Source: Pseudolysinimonas_A sp965653335 | Lineage (GTDB): Bacteria > Actinomycetota > Actinomycetes > Actinomycetales > Microbacteriaceae | Assembly (NCBI GenBank): GCA_965653335.1 | Contig: CBFGZU010000007.1 | Span: 1-44,236 of the forward strand | Direction of reading: 5' to 3' | Length of the DNA: 44,236 bases | Shown here: in pieces, positions 1 to 7,112 of the stretch | Numbering within the stretch: the first letter of the stretch is position 1 | How the letters are laid out: each line of letters starts with the position of its first letter | The notes under the pieces: generated by a model | The model's database searches: none | Told to the model about the DNA's origin: nothing | Seen by the model: only the letters and a program-made list of their open reading frames with translations | Program-made: the position numbers and the translations under genes

Positions 1-122
1 TGCCAGAGCAGGTGCGAGTCGAACGTCCACACGTGACTGAACCCGTACTGCTCGGCGAGTTTCGCGAGATGTATCGTGCGCGACGCCGGCGGATTCGTCT
101 GCAGAACGGCCCCGAAATCCAT
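1..122 (-). CDS. LLM-class flavin/F420-dependent oxidoreductase, N-terminal fragment (cut by window edge)
   Basis: The first 40 codons of a gene running off the left edge. Reading the minus strand from the ATG at 122 gives a protein starting MDFGAVLQTNPPAS and containing HLAKLAEQYGFSHVWTFDSH, which I recognise as the N-terminus of the luciferase-like monooxygenase subgroup called the CPS_4043 family (TIGR03842-like). A purine-rich ribosome site (GGAAAGGGA) lies about 9 bases upstream and supports this start. Members of this subgroup are often found beside hydantoinase/dihydropyrimidinase genes, as here, and are classed among F420-type LLM oxidoreductases, although cofactor use is mostly predicted. 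It lies downstream of the hydantoinase on the same strand, separated by a long hairpin. Family call is confident; substrate is unknown. Confidence 0.8.
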   Translation of the reverse strand, partial: MDFGAVLQTNPPASRTIHLAKLAEQYGFSHVWTFDSHLLW

Positions 123-149
123 CAGTCGGCGTCCCTTTCCTTCGAGGCG

Positions 150-227
150 ATCCGCAATCCGGGCGAGTGCGGCCAACCTGGGCGAGTGCGGACGCCCGGG
201 TTGGCCGCACTCGCCCGGGTTGCGGAT
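150..227. repeat. Long imperfect hairpin (two arms of about 35 nt)
   Basis: Positions 150-176 pair with 201-227 with one mismatch (arms begin ATCCGCAA and end TTGCGGAT). The pairing continues inward: 177-184 against 193-200 with one mismatch, leaving an 8-nt loop at 185-192. The word GGGCGAGTGCGG occurs twice in direct orientation inside it. There is no T-run, so it is not a classical terminator, although it sits between two codirectional genes and could attenuate or stabilise the transcript. It resembles dispersed palindromic elements of actinobacterial intergenic regions. The rest of 123-285 shows no gene. Confidence 0.75.
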
Positions 228-285
228 GCCGTGGCACGAACTGCGGCGGCGGGAGTGCGGGGGGATGCCGGAAGGGGGGCGGCGT

Positions 286-1719
286 TCATAGGAGGTATTG
301 CGACACGCCGCGCTTGAGAAAACGCCCGTCGCCCTTCGATCCGAGGTACGCGCCTCCGTCGACGATGACCTTGCCGCGACTGAGCACCGTGTCGACGTGG
401 CCGTCGACCTGAAAACCCTCCCACGCGGAATGGTCCATGTTCATGTGGTGGGTCTGCGCCGAGATCGTCGTGGCGCCGTTGGGGTCATAGACGACGACAT
501 CCCCGTCGGCCCCCGGCGCGATGACGCCCTTGCGGCCATACATGCCGAACATGCGCGCGGGGGTCGTGGATGTCAGCTCGACCCAGCGCTCGAGCGTGAT
601 CCGACCCGTGACGACGCCCTGATACATGAGATCCATCCGGTGCTCGACGCCGCCGATTCCGTTCGGGATCTTGCGGAAGTCGCCCTTCCCGAGCTCCTTC
701 TGCCCCTTCATGCAGAACGGGCAGTGGTCAGTCGACACCATCTGCAGATCGTTGGTGCGCAGGGCCTGCCACACGTGCTCCTGATGACCTTCCTCGCGCG
801 AGCGCAGGGGCGTCGAGCACACCCACTTGGCGCCCTCGAAGTCGCCCCATTCCTCGGATGTCGCCCCGAGCTGCTCTTCGAGCGACAGGTAGAGGTACTG
901 CGGGCAGGTCTCGCCGAACACGTTCTGGCCGTTGTCGCGAGCCGTCGCGAGCTGGGCGACCGCTTGCTTCGCACTCACGTGCACGACATACAACGGGGCG
1001 CCCGTGAGGTGCGACAGCATGATCGCGCGATGAGTCGCCTCCTCCTCGAGCTGCCAGGCCCGGGCGACGCCGTGAAAGTACGGCGCGGTCTTGCCGGCCT
1101 CTGCGAGCTGGGCGGCGAGCACGTCGATCGCGGGGCCGTTCTCGGCGTGCATCATCGTGAGCATCCCGAGGTCGGCCGCCCTCTGCATCGCGCGAAGAAT
1201 CTGCCCGTCGTCGGAGTAGAACACCCCCGGGTAGGCCATGAACATCTTGTACGACGAGATGCCTTCATCCAGCAGTTCGGCCATGTACGCGAGCGACTCG
1301 TCGTCGACGCCGCCGATGATCTGGTGGAAGCCGTAGTCGATCGCGCAATTACCCGCGGCTTTCTCGTGCCACCTCGCGAGGCCGTCGGGCACCCTCGTGC
1401 CGGTGGTCTGCACGGCGAAGTCGACGACGGTCGTCGTGCCGCCCCACGCTGCGGCTCGCGTGCCCGACTCGAAGCTGTCGGATGCTTCCGTGCCGCCGAA
1501 CGGCAACTCGAAGTGGGTGTGAGCGTCGATACCCCCGGGGATGACGTACTTGCCGGTCGCGTCGATCACCGTGTCGGCGGATGCCGCGAGGTCCGTGCCG
1601 AGCAGAACCGATCCGGGCGCGAGCAGCGCGACGATCTTCTCGCCGTCGATCAGCACGTCGGCTTCGGTCCGCCCGGTGGCGGAGACCACGGTCCCGCCGG
1701 TGATCAACGTCGTTGCCAT
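286..1719 (-). CDS. hydA: Dihydropyrimidinase / D-hydantoinase
   Basis: A 477-residue cyclic amidohydrolase that opens dihydropyrimidine or hydantoin rings to N-carbamoyl amino acids in the cytoplasm. The two-zinc site is complete: HTH at residues 67-69 in GGIDAHTHFE, the lysine to be carboxylated at K158 in SSYKMFMAY, H191 in MHAENG, H247 in VVHVSA, and D331 in STDHCPF. Length is normal for the family. The ATG at 1719 is preceded by a GGGGGGAG ribosome site. The carbon-nitrogen hydrolase upstream (1767-2618) lies 47 nt away on the same strand and would cleave the N-carbamoyl product, so the two form the second and third steps of reductive pyrimidine or hydantoin breakdown. The family is certain; whether the natural substrate is dihydrouracil, dihydrothymine or another hydantoin is not. 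Confidence 0.93.
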   Translation of the reverse strand: MATTLITGGTVVSATGRTEADVLIDGEKIVALLAPGSVLLGTDLAASADTVIDATGKYVIPGGIDAHTHFELPFGGTEASDSFESGTRAAAWGGTTTVVDFAVQTTGTRVPDGLARWHEKAAGNCAIDYGFHQIIGGVDDESLAYMAELLDEGISSYKMFMAYPGVFYSDDGQILRAMQRAADLGMLTMMHAENGPAIDVLAAQLAEAGKTAPYFHGVARAWQLEEEATHRAIMLSHLTGAPLYVVHVSAKQAVAQLATARDNGQNVFGETCPQYLYLSLEEQLGATSEEWGDFEGAKWVCSTPLRSREEGHQEHVWQALRTNDLQMVSTDHCPFCMKGQKELGKGDFRKIPNGIGGVEHRMDLMYQGVVTGRITLERWVELTSTTPARMFGMYGRKGVIAPGADGDVVVYDPNGATTISAQTHHMNMDHSAWEGFQVDGHVDTVLSRGKVIVDGGAYLGSKGDGRFLKRGVSQYLL

Positions 1720-1766
1720 GACCTAATTCTCCCCCCGGAGCGGGCCCGCCAGAATTCGTGTCGAGG

Positions 1767-2618
1767 TCACGGCTTCACCGTCGAGGTGTAGGAGTCGGGC
1801 CGGCGGTCCCGATAGAACTGCCAGTCGTCGCGCATCTGCTGCACGAGGTCGAGGTCGAGGTCGCGGATGAGCACCTCTTCGTCGGTCGCCGAACCGCGTT
1901 CGCCGACGAAGTTGCCGCGCGGGTCGATCACCTGGCTCGTGCCGTAGAAGTCGACCGCGAGCTCGCCGTACTCGTTGTCTTCACGCCCGACGCGGTTGGG
2001 CTGCAACACGAAGTACCCGTTCGCGACGGCCGCGGCCGGGCCTTCGACTTCCCACAACCGGTTCGACAGGCCGGGCTTCGTCGCGTTCGGGTTGAACACC
2101 ATGTGCGCCCCGTTGAGGCCGAGTTCGCGCCACCCTTCCGGGAAGTGCCGGTCGTAACAGATGTAGACACCGATCTTGCCGACCGCTGTGTCGAACACCG
2201 GGTAGCCGAGGTTGCCGGGGCGGAAGTAGAACTTCTCCCAGAACTTGTCCAGGTGCGGAAGGTGGTGCTTGCGGTACTTGCCGAGGATGGTGCCGTCGGC
2301 ATCCACGACGACCGCGGTGTTGTAGTACACGCCCGTCATCTCCTCCTCGAAGATGGGGAGGATCATCACGAGCCTCAGCTCTTTCGCGAGGGCCGCGAAG
2401 CGTTGCACGATGGGGCCGTCGGCGGGCTCTGCGTAGCGGTAGTACTTCTGGTCTTGCGTGATGCCGAAGTACGGGCCGTAGAAGAGTTCCTGGAAGCAAA
2501 CGACCTGCGCGCCCTGCTTCGCCGCCTCCCGGGCGAAGCCTTCGTGTTTGTCGAGCATCGACTCCTTGTCGCCGGTCCACGTGGTCTGCGTGATGGCTGC
2601 TCGCACGATGTGGGTCAT
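1767..2618 (-). CDS. Nitrilase-family N-carbamoyl hydrolase (beta-ureidopropionase-like)
   Basis: A 283-residue carbon-nitrogen hydrolase. The Glu-Lys-Cys triad is present: E44 in CFQELF, K117 in KYRKHHLPH, C154 in YICYDRHFPE. Sequence style and size match bacterial N-carbamoyl-beta-alanine or N-carbamoylputrescine hydrolases; next to a hydantoinase the first is favoured, giving a beta-amino acid, CO2 and ammonia. The ATG at 2618 has the ribosome site GGAAGGAAC. It is the first gene of the leftward operon (this gene, hydantoinase, LLM oxidoreductase), transcribed from the A+T-rich region shared with the divergent MocR-type regulator at 2733, which is the likely controller. Catalytic family is sure; exact carbamoyl substrate is inferred from context. 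Confidence 0.9.
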   Translation of the reverse strand: MTHIVRAAITQTTWTGDKESMLDKHEGFAREAAKQGAQVVCFQELFYGPYFGITQDQKYYRYAEPADGPIVQRFAALAKELRLVMILPIFEEEMTGVYYNTAVVVDADGTILGKYRKHHLPHLDKFWEKFYFRPGNLGYPVFDTAVGKIGVYICYDRHFPEGWRELGLNGAHMVFNPNATKPGLSNRLWEVEGPAAAVANGYFVLQPNRVGREDNEYGELAVDFYGTSQVIDPRGNFVGERGSATDEEVLIRDLDLDLVQQMRDDWQFYRDRRPDSYTSTVKP

Positions 2619-2732
2619 GCTCGTTCCTTCCCCGGTCGTCTTTTGTTATCTTTCGCCATAAACATTTCTTTGTCGTTTCGTTCGAGTCGGATTCGCAAAA
2701 TGCTGGCGTAACTGAAAGCTAGGCGGTGTCGC
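2619..2732. promoter_or_regulatory. A+T-rich divergent promoter region, pyrimidine locus / MocR regulator
   Basis: The stretch 2640-2715 is markedly richer in A and T than the rest of the window (for example TTTTGTTATC and CATAAACATTTCTTTG). It separates the hydrolase-hydantoinase operon from the divergently oriented MocR-type gene, so it should hold both promoters and the regulator's binding site. On the minus strand AAAGATAACA at about 2643-2652 could serve as a -10 region. I do not see a clean palindrome or direct repeat that would name the operator. Confidence 0.5.
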
Positions 2733-4067
2733 GTGAAGTCGGTAGCCCTCGCCGTCGAAGAGCCTTCCCCGCACGGTATCGCGAGCGCGATCTCGCGGCT
2801 CATCACGACCGGTGACCTCGCCCCCGGCGATCGGCTGCCCACCGTGCGCGACCTCGCGAAAGACCTCGGCATCTCGCCCGCGACGGTCAGTCATGCCTGG
2901 CAGACCCTCGCGGCGGCGGGACTCATCACCTCTCGGGGACGCTCCGGCAGCTTCGTGCGTTCGGCGCCCCGCGAGTGGATGCCACGCCGGTACCAGCGCC
3001 TCGACGGCTCCCTCGACGCGGCCCTCGATCTTTCCCGCGGCACCCCCGATCCCGCCCTGTTGCCGCGCCTCGGCCCGATCCTCGCGGCGCTCGAGATTCA
3101 CGCCGACACGAGGTCGTACCAGGCCAAGCCCGACATCCCGGAGCTGCACGATCTGCTGCGCAGCACCTGGCCGAGCGATGTCGAATCGATCACCGTCACC
3201 AACGGCGCCCTCGACGCGATCGACCGGGTACTGGCCACCCTCGTGCGCTACGGCGACCGGGTTCTCGTCGAGAACCCGACCTTCCCCCCGTTTCTCGACC
3301 TGCTCGAGGCCTACGGTCTGGAACCGGTCGGGGTCGCGATGGATGCCGAGGGGATGCGGCCCGACGCGTTCGCGCACGCTCTCGGCACCCGGCCCGCAGT
3401 CATCCTCCTGCAGACGCGGGCTCACAACCCGACGGGAGCTTCGCTCTCGCCGGAGCGGGCGGCACAGTTGGGCCGGCTTCTCGCCCGCAGCCGCATCGCC
3501 CCGAACGCCGTCGTGATCGAAGACGACCACTCGGGGTCGATCTCGTCATCGCCGGACGTGACCCTCGCATCCGTCGTGCCCGACCGCGTCCTGCACGTCA
3601 AGAGTTTCTCGAAGTCGCACGGCCCGGATCTGCGCATCGGCGCCCTCGGCGGGCCGCGCACCCTTGTCGATCGCGTCGTCGCGCGGCGACTCCTCGGACC
3701 GGGGTGGACGTCGCGCACCGTGCAGGCGATCCTGCACGCGCTGCTCACCGACCCCGCTGCGGCCGCCGACATCGAGACCGCCCGCCTCGGGTACGCCGCG
3801 CGACGGCTGGCGATGCAGACCGAGTTGCGCGACGCCGGTGTCGGACTGCCCGCGGGCGACGGGATCAACGCCTGGCTGCCGGTCGCCGAGGAGCGCGCCG
3901 CCCTCGTGCGGCTCGCGGCCGCCGGCATCCGAGTCGCCCCGGGCACCCCGTTTCAGCTCGGCGACTCCCCCGCGCCCCATGTGCGCGTCACCGTCGGAGT
4001 GGTCGCCGTCGAGTCCGCCCGGGTGGTGGCGCAGGCGCTGGCCGCCGCCGCCGCTGACGGTTCCTAA
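2733..4067 (+). CDS. MocR/GntR-type regulator with aminotransferase domain
   Basis: A 444-residue regulator of the MocR subfamily. Residues about 10-75 are a GntR winged helix-turn-helix (GDLAPGDRLPTVRDLAKDLG, then SPATVSHAW). Residues about 100-440 follow a fold-type I aminotransferase, with the PLP-binding lysine in VKSFSKSHGPDLR near residue 292 and the preceding VIEDDHSG. Such proteins use bound PLP, sometimes with an amino acid, as a sensor rather than as catalysts. The GTG at 2733 is the first good start. It is divergent from the hydantoin/pyrimidine genes and probably controls them; the beta-amino acid product or its aldehyde-PLP adduct would be a sensible signal, but that is inference. 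Its TAA stop (4065-4067) falls inside the left arm of a 67-bp inverted-repeat element. Confidence 0.88.
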   Translation: MKSVALAVEEPSPHGIASAISRLITTGDLAPGDRLPTVRDLAKDLGISPATVSHAWQTLAAAGLITSRGRSGSFVRSAPREWMPRRYQRLDGSLDAALDLSRGTPDPALLPRLGPILAALEIHADTRSYQAKPDIPELHDLLRSTWPSDVESITVTNGALDAIDRVLATLVRYGDRVLVENPTFPPFLDLLEAYGLEPVGVAMDAEGMRPDAFAHALGTRPAVILLQTRAHNPTGASLSPERAAQLGRLLARSRIAPNAVVIEDDHSGSISSSPDVTLASVVPDRVLHVKSFSKSHGPDLRIGALGGPRTLVDRVVARRLLGPGWTSRTVQAILHALLTDPAAAADIETARLGYAARRLAMQTELRDAGVGLPAGDGINAWLPVAEERAALVRLAAAGIRVAPGTPFQLGDSPAPHVRVTVGVVAVESARVVAQALAAAAADGS

Positions 4068-4130
4068 CTCTCACCATTCCGGAGTGTCATCCGCTGGGGA
4101 GCGATAAGCATGCTCCTGAGTGAGAGTTAG
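4064..4130. repeat. 67-bp inverted-repeat element, copy A
   Basis: CTAACTCTCAC at 4064-4074 and its exact complement GTGAGAGTTAG at 4120-4130 enclose 45 nt. The same ends with exactly 45 nt between them occur at 13993-14059 and 17673-17739, but the centres differ in sequence. This copy supplies the stop codon of the MocR-type gene and lies just upstream of the F420-0 importer. The centre has a small internal hairpin (GGAGC ... GCTCC). Confidence 0.9.
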
Positions 4131-4152
4131 AGACCGAACCGACGCCGCGGCC

Positions 4153-4158
4153 TAGACT
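4153..4158 (+). promoter_or_regulatory. Candidate -10 box (TAGACT) of the F420-0 importer operon
   Basis: TAGACT fits the actinobacterial housekeeping -10 pattern and stands immediately before the structured leader, predicting a start near 4165. No good -35 hexamer is visible, which is common in these genomes. Confidence 0.45.
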
Positions 4159-4164
4159 CGTTCC

Positions 4165-4272
4165 CGGACCCCCGGGCTGGATTTGGCCCGGTTCGCGACC
4201 GTCCTGGTGACTGGGCGGCAGGCCCCGGTGCTGTGCGCCGCCCCTGTTCCCGCCTGCTCTTCCGGAGGATCC
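4165..4272 (+). promoter_or_regulatory. Structured 5' leader of the F420-0 importer; riboswitch candidate
   Basis: The roughly 108-nt leader folds well on paper. Stem 1 is CCGGGC (4172-4177) with GCCCGG (4186-4191). Stem 2 is GGGCGGC (4213-4219) with GCCGCCC (4237-4243) around a 17-nt loop. A competing stem pairs GCAGGC (4218-4223) with GCCTGC (4252-4257), which overlaps stem 2 and ends five bases before the GGAGG ribosome site (4263-4267). Mutually exclusive stems next to a ribosome site are what a translational riboswitch needs. Words such as CCCCGGTGCTGTGCG faintly recall cobalamin riboswitches, but I could not fit the B12 consensus. The ligand, if any, is unknown. Confidence 0.45.
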
Positions 4273-5229
4273 ATGACACCCCGCCTCATCGCCTTGCCCG
4301 TCGCTGCGCTGCTTCTCGCCGGGTGCGCCACAGCTGCCCCCGCCGCGACGCCGACCCCCGAAGGGCCACTGACGCTCAGCAACTGCGGCGTCGCGGTGAC
4401 GTTCGACGCCCCGCCGGAGCGCGTCGTGACGATCAAGTCGACGTCGACCGAGATGCTGCTCGCGCTCGGGCTCGGCGACCGCATCGTCGGCACCGCGTTC
4501 CAGGACGGGCCGGTACCCGACGAGTGGGCCGCCGACGCAGCCGGCATCCCGGTGCTCGCCGACAAGATGCCGAGCGAAGAGGTCGTGCTCGAGACCGAAC
4601 CCGACCTGGTCTACTCGGGCTGGGAGTCGGCGTTCAGCCCCGACGCCGCCGGCGCGCGCGACGAACTGGATGCCCTCGGCGTCGCCTCCTACGTGCAGCC
4701 CGCCGCCTGCCAAAGCGCCGAGCAGCCCGCGAAACTCGACTTCGACGAGATTTTCCGCGAGATCGCCGAGGTCGCCGACATCTTCGACGTCGATGCCTCC
4801 GAGTTGCTCGCCGCGCAGCAGGAAGAGCTGGATGCCATCGAGCCGCAGGACGGCGACCTCACCGCGTTCTGGTGGTCGTCGGGCACCGACACCCCCTACG
4901 TCGGCGCGGGCATCGGGGCGCCGCAGCTCATCCTCGAAACCGCGGGCCTGACCAACATCGCGGGCGATATCGACATGACCTGGAGTCCGTACGGCTGGGA
5001 GTCGGTGCTCGCCGCCGACCCCGACGTGCTCGTGCTCGTCGACGCGTCGTGGAACACCGCGCAGAAGAAGATCGACTACCTCACGAACAACCCGGCCACC
5101 GCGAACCTCAGCGCGGTGATCAACGAACGGTTCGTGATCCTCCCGTTCGCGTCGACGGAAGCCGGCGTACGCAGCGTCTCGGCGGCGACGTCTCTCGTCG
5201 AGCAGCTGCGGGAGCTCGATCTGCCGTGA
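4273..5229 (+). CDS. Putative F420-0 ABC transporter, substrate-binding lipoprotein
   Basis: A 318-residue lipoprotein with signal sequence and lipobox LLLAGC, lipidated cysteine C18. The mature part is a type III (BtuF/FhuD-like) binding protein: ERVVTIKSTSTEMLLALGLG near the start, then DLVYSGWESAF and TWSPYGWESVLAADPDVLVL. It matches the small actinobacterial clade (TIGR03868-like) proposed, from co-occurrence with cofE in organisms lacking other F420 biosynthesis genes, to capture F420-0. The ATG at 4273 is chosen because GGAGG stands 5 bases upstream and the signal peptide starts there; a longer frame from 4183 would run through the leader structure. It is followed by permease and ATPase genes. 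The transport role is a published genomic inference, not shown by this sequence. Confidence 0.82.
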   Translation: MTPRLIALPVAALLLAGCATAAPAATPTPEGPLTLSNCGVAVTFDAPPERVVTIKSTSTEMLLALGLGDRIVGTAFQDGPVPDEWAADAAGIPVLADKMPSEEVVLETEPDLVYSGWESAFSPDAAGARDELDALGVASYVQPAACQSAEQPAKLDFDEIFREIAEVADIFDVDASELLAAQQEELDAIEPQDGDLTAFWWSSGTDTPYVGAGIGAPQLILETAGLTNIAGDIDMTWSPYGWESVLAADPDVLVLVDASWNTAQKKIDYLTNNPATANLSAVINERFVILPFASTEAGVRSVSAATSLVEQLRELDLP

Positions 5230-5239
5230 GACTGATCCC

Positions 5240-6253
5240 GTGACGTCGCGTGCCCGAGCGGCGGTCGCTGGGCTCGTCCTCGCGGCCGCTCTCACGGCAT
5301 CCGTCGTCGTCGCGGTCACGATCGGCCCCGCCGACTTGAGCGTCGGCGAGGTGTGGGGCTCGATCGCCTCCCACCTCACGGGCGCCGATTCGCCGCTGAG
5401 CATGCTGCGCGACGGGATCGTCTGGGAGCTGCGCTTGCCCCGCATCCTCACCGCCGCCGCGGTCGGCGCCGGGCTCGCGCTTGTCGGCGCGATCATGCAG
5501 GCGCTCACGCGCAACCAGCTCGCCGACCCGTACCTGCTCGGCATCTCGTCGGGCGCCTCGCTCGGGGCGGTGTCGGTGTTGCTGCTCGGCGTCGCGATCC
5601 TTCTGCCGGTCGCGGCGTTCGCCGGAGCGTTGCTCGCCCTCGGCGCAACCCTCGCGCTCGCGGGGGCGTTCGGAGGCATCACCCCGACTCGCACGGTGCT
5701 CGCGGGGGTCGCCGTGTCGGCGCTCGCCGCCGCGATCACGTCGTTCGTCATCTTCTGGGTCGGGGCCGCGGACGCCTACCGCGAGGTGTTGTCGTGGCTG
5801 CTCGGCTCGCTCGCCGGGGCGCGCTGGGAGGCCGTCGCGATCGCCGGAATCGCGATGCTCGTCATCGGTGTGCCCCTCGCGCTCACGGGACGCATCCTGG
5901 ATGCTTTCGCCCTCGGCGACACGACGGCGGCGAGTCTCGGCATCCCGGTGCAGGGCGTGCGCTGGACCCTGCTCGGCGCGGGCGCTTTGCTCACCGGAGC
6001 TCTCGTCGCGGTGAGCGGCTCGATCGGCTTCGTCGGCCTCGTGCTGCCCCACGCCGTGCGGCTGCTTGTCGGCCCGGGCCATCGCGCGCTGCTGCCCCTC
6101 GCAGCGCTTACCGGTGCGGTGTTCCTGGTGTGGGCCGACACCCTCGCCCGTACGGTGTTCGAGCCGCGCGAACTGCCGGTCGGGATCGTCACCGCGATCA
6201 TCGGCGCGCCCGTTTTCGCGGTCTTGCTGGTCCGTCGCCGGAGCGAAGCATGA
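5240..6253 (+). CDS. Putative F420-0 ABC transporter, permease
   Basis: A 337-residue FecCD/BtuC-type permease with about ten membrane helices. Family marks include LRLPRILTAAAVGAGLALVG (residues about 60-80), NQLADPYLLGISSGASLGAV, and the late GSIGFVGLVLPHAVRLLVG segment that contacts the ATPase. It starts at a GTG 10 nt after the binding-protein stop and ends in an ATGA overlap with the ATPase gene, so the three are co-translated. The cassette membership (TIGR03869-like) defines the predicted substrate as F420-0; a corrinoid or siderophore substrate is the main alternative because the fold is shared. Confidence 0.85.
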   Translation: MTSRARAAVAGLVLAAALTASVVVAVTIGPADLSVGEVWGSIASHLTGADSPLSMLRDGIVWELRLPRILTAAAVGAGLALVGAIMQALTRNQLADPYLLGISSGASLGAVSVLLLGVAILLPVAAFAGALLALGATLALAGAFGGITPTRTVLAGVAVSALAAAITSFVIFWVGAADAYREVLSWLLGSLAGARWEAVAIAGIAMLVIGVPLALTGRILDAFALGDTTAASLGIPVQGVRWTLLGAGALLTGALVAVSGSIGFVGLVLPHAVRLLVGPGHRALLPLAALTGAVFLVWADTLARTVFEPRELPVGIVTAIIGAPVFAVLLVRRRSEA

Positions 6254-7059
6254 CCCTTCGACACGGCGGCGATGCCGCCTACTCAGGGCAAGGCGGGCTG
6301 CAGGCGCGAGGCATCACGGTGCGCGTCGACGACAAGACCCTCCTGGATACCGCCACCTTCGGCGCCCCGGCCGGCGCGGTGACGGCCCTGCTCGGCCCGA
6401 ATGGCGCCGGCAAGTCGACGCTGCTGCGCGTCGTCGCCGGGGTGCGTCGGCCCGCGGCAGGATCGGTGCGTTTCGACGGCGACGACCTGCTCGCGATGCG
6501 CCGCCGCGACCGCGCCCTCCGCGTCGCCCTCGTCGAACAGGACGCGTCGACCGAGTTGCCGCTCATCGGCCGGGCCGTCGCGACTCTGGGCCGCACCCCG
6601 CACGAGGCGCTGCTCGGCGGTGGCGACCCGTCGTCCGACGCGATCGTCACGCAAGCCCTGACGGATGCCGGCGCCCTCCCTTTCGCCGACCGCGAGCTTC
6701 CGTCGTTGTCCGGCGGTGAGCGCCAGAGGGTGCTGCTCGCTCGCGCGCTCGCCCAGCAACCCCGGCTGCTGCTGCTCGACGAGCCGATGAACCACCTCGA
6801 CATCGCGGCCCAACTCGAGGTGCTCGCGCTCCTCGATCGCCTCGCCGCTGGCGGGGTCACAGTGCTCGCGGCCATGCACGATCTCACCCTCGCCGCCTCC
6901 CACGCCGATCACGTCGTCGTGCTGTCGCACGGCCGGGTCGCCGCCGCCGGTCCGACCGGCGAAACGCTGACTCCCGAGCTCGTCCACGACGTCTACGGGG
7001 TGCGTGCCGCGTGGGCGATCAACCCGCTCACCGGCAAACCATTCCTCGCGATCGGCTGA
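6250..7059 (+). CDS. Putative F420-0 ABC transporter, ATP-binding protein
   Basis: A 269-residue ABC ATPase. Walker A is GPNGAGKST, the signature is LSGGERQR, Walker B is LLLLDEPMNHLD, and the switch histidine is in AAMHDLTLAA. The ATG at 6250 overlaps the permease stop in ATGA; an open frame continues far upstream but only because of high G+C. It completes the importer with the genes at 4273 and 5240. A G+C-rich inverted repeat follows directly. The family is certain, the substrate inferred from the cassette. Confidence 0.88.
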   Translation: MTLRHGGDAAYSGQGGLQARGITVRVDDKTLLDTATFGAPAGAVTALLGPNGAGKSTLLRVVAGVRRPAAGSVRFDGDDLLAMRRRDRALRVALVEQDASTELPLIGRAVATLGRTPHEALLGGGDPSSDAIVTQALTDAGALPFADRELPSLSGGERQRVLLARALAQQPRLLLLDEPMNHLDIAAQLEVLALLDRLAAGGVTVLAAMHDLTLAASHADHVVVLSHGRVAAAGPTGETLTPELVHDVYGVRAAWAINPLTGKPFLAIG

Positions 7060-7097
7060 GTCCCCGCGCGCCGGCGTGTGGCCGGAGCACGGGGACT
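7059..7097. terminator. Hairpin between converging F420-0 importer and binding-protein genes
   Basis: AGTCCCCG (7059-7066) pairs perfectly with CGGGGACT (7090-7097), with a further CCGGC/GCCGG stem inside. It begins at the ATPase stop codon and faces the convergent gene ending at 7113, so it can serve both strands. There is no T-tract, as is usual in this group. Confidence 0.6.
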
Positions 7098-7112
7098 TCA
7101 GAACGCGGTCGA

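Noticed and set aside
298..1791. Long plus-strand open frame over the hydantoinase gene
   Set aside because: Its translation is rich in Arg, Val, Asp and Leu without any recognisable domain, and the opposite strand encodes a complete hydantoinase. It is a product of high G+C codon bias.
4183..4272. Upstream extension of the F420-0 binding protein
   Set aside because: The lipoprotein signal and a GGAGG site mark 4273 as the start; the extension lies in the structured leader.
4165..4272. Firm call of a cobalamin riboswitch
   Set aside because: Some words resemble it, but the conserved B12 box and the arrangement around it could not be fitted by eye, so the leader is left as an unassigned candidate.
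4087..5751. Long minus-strand open frame across the F420-0 importer genes
   Set aside because: It crosses the end of one gene and half of another, has no domain, and would run through the repeat element and leader.
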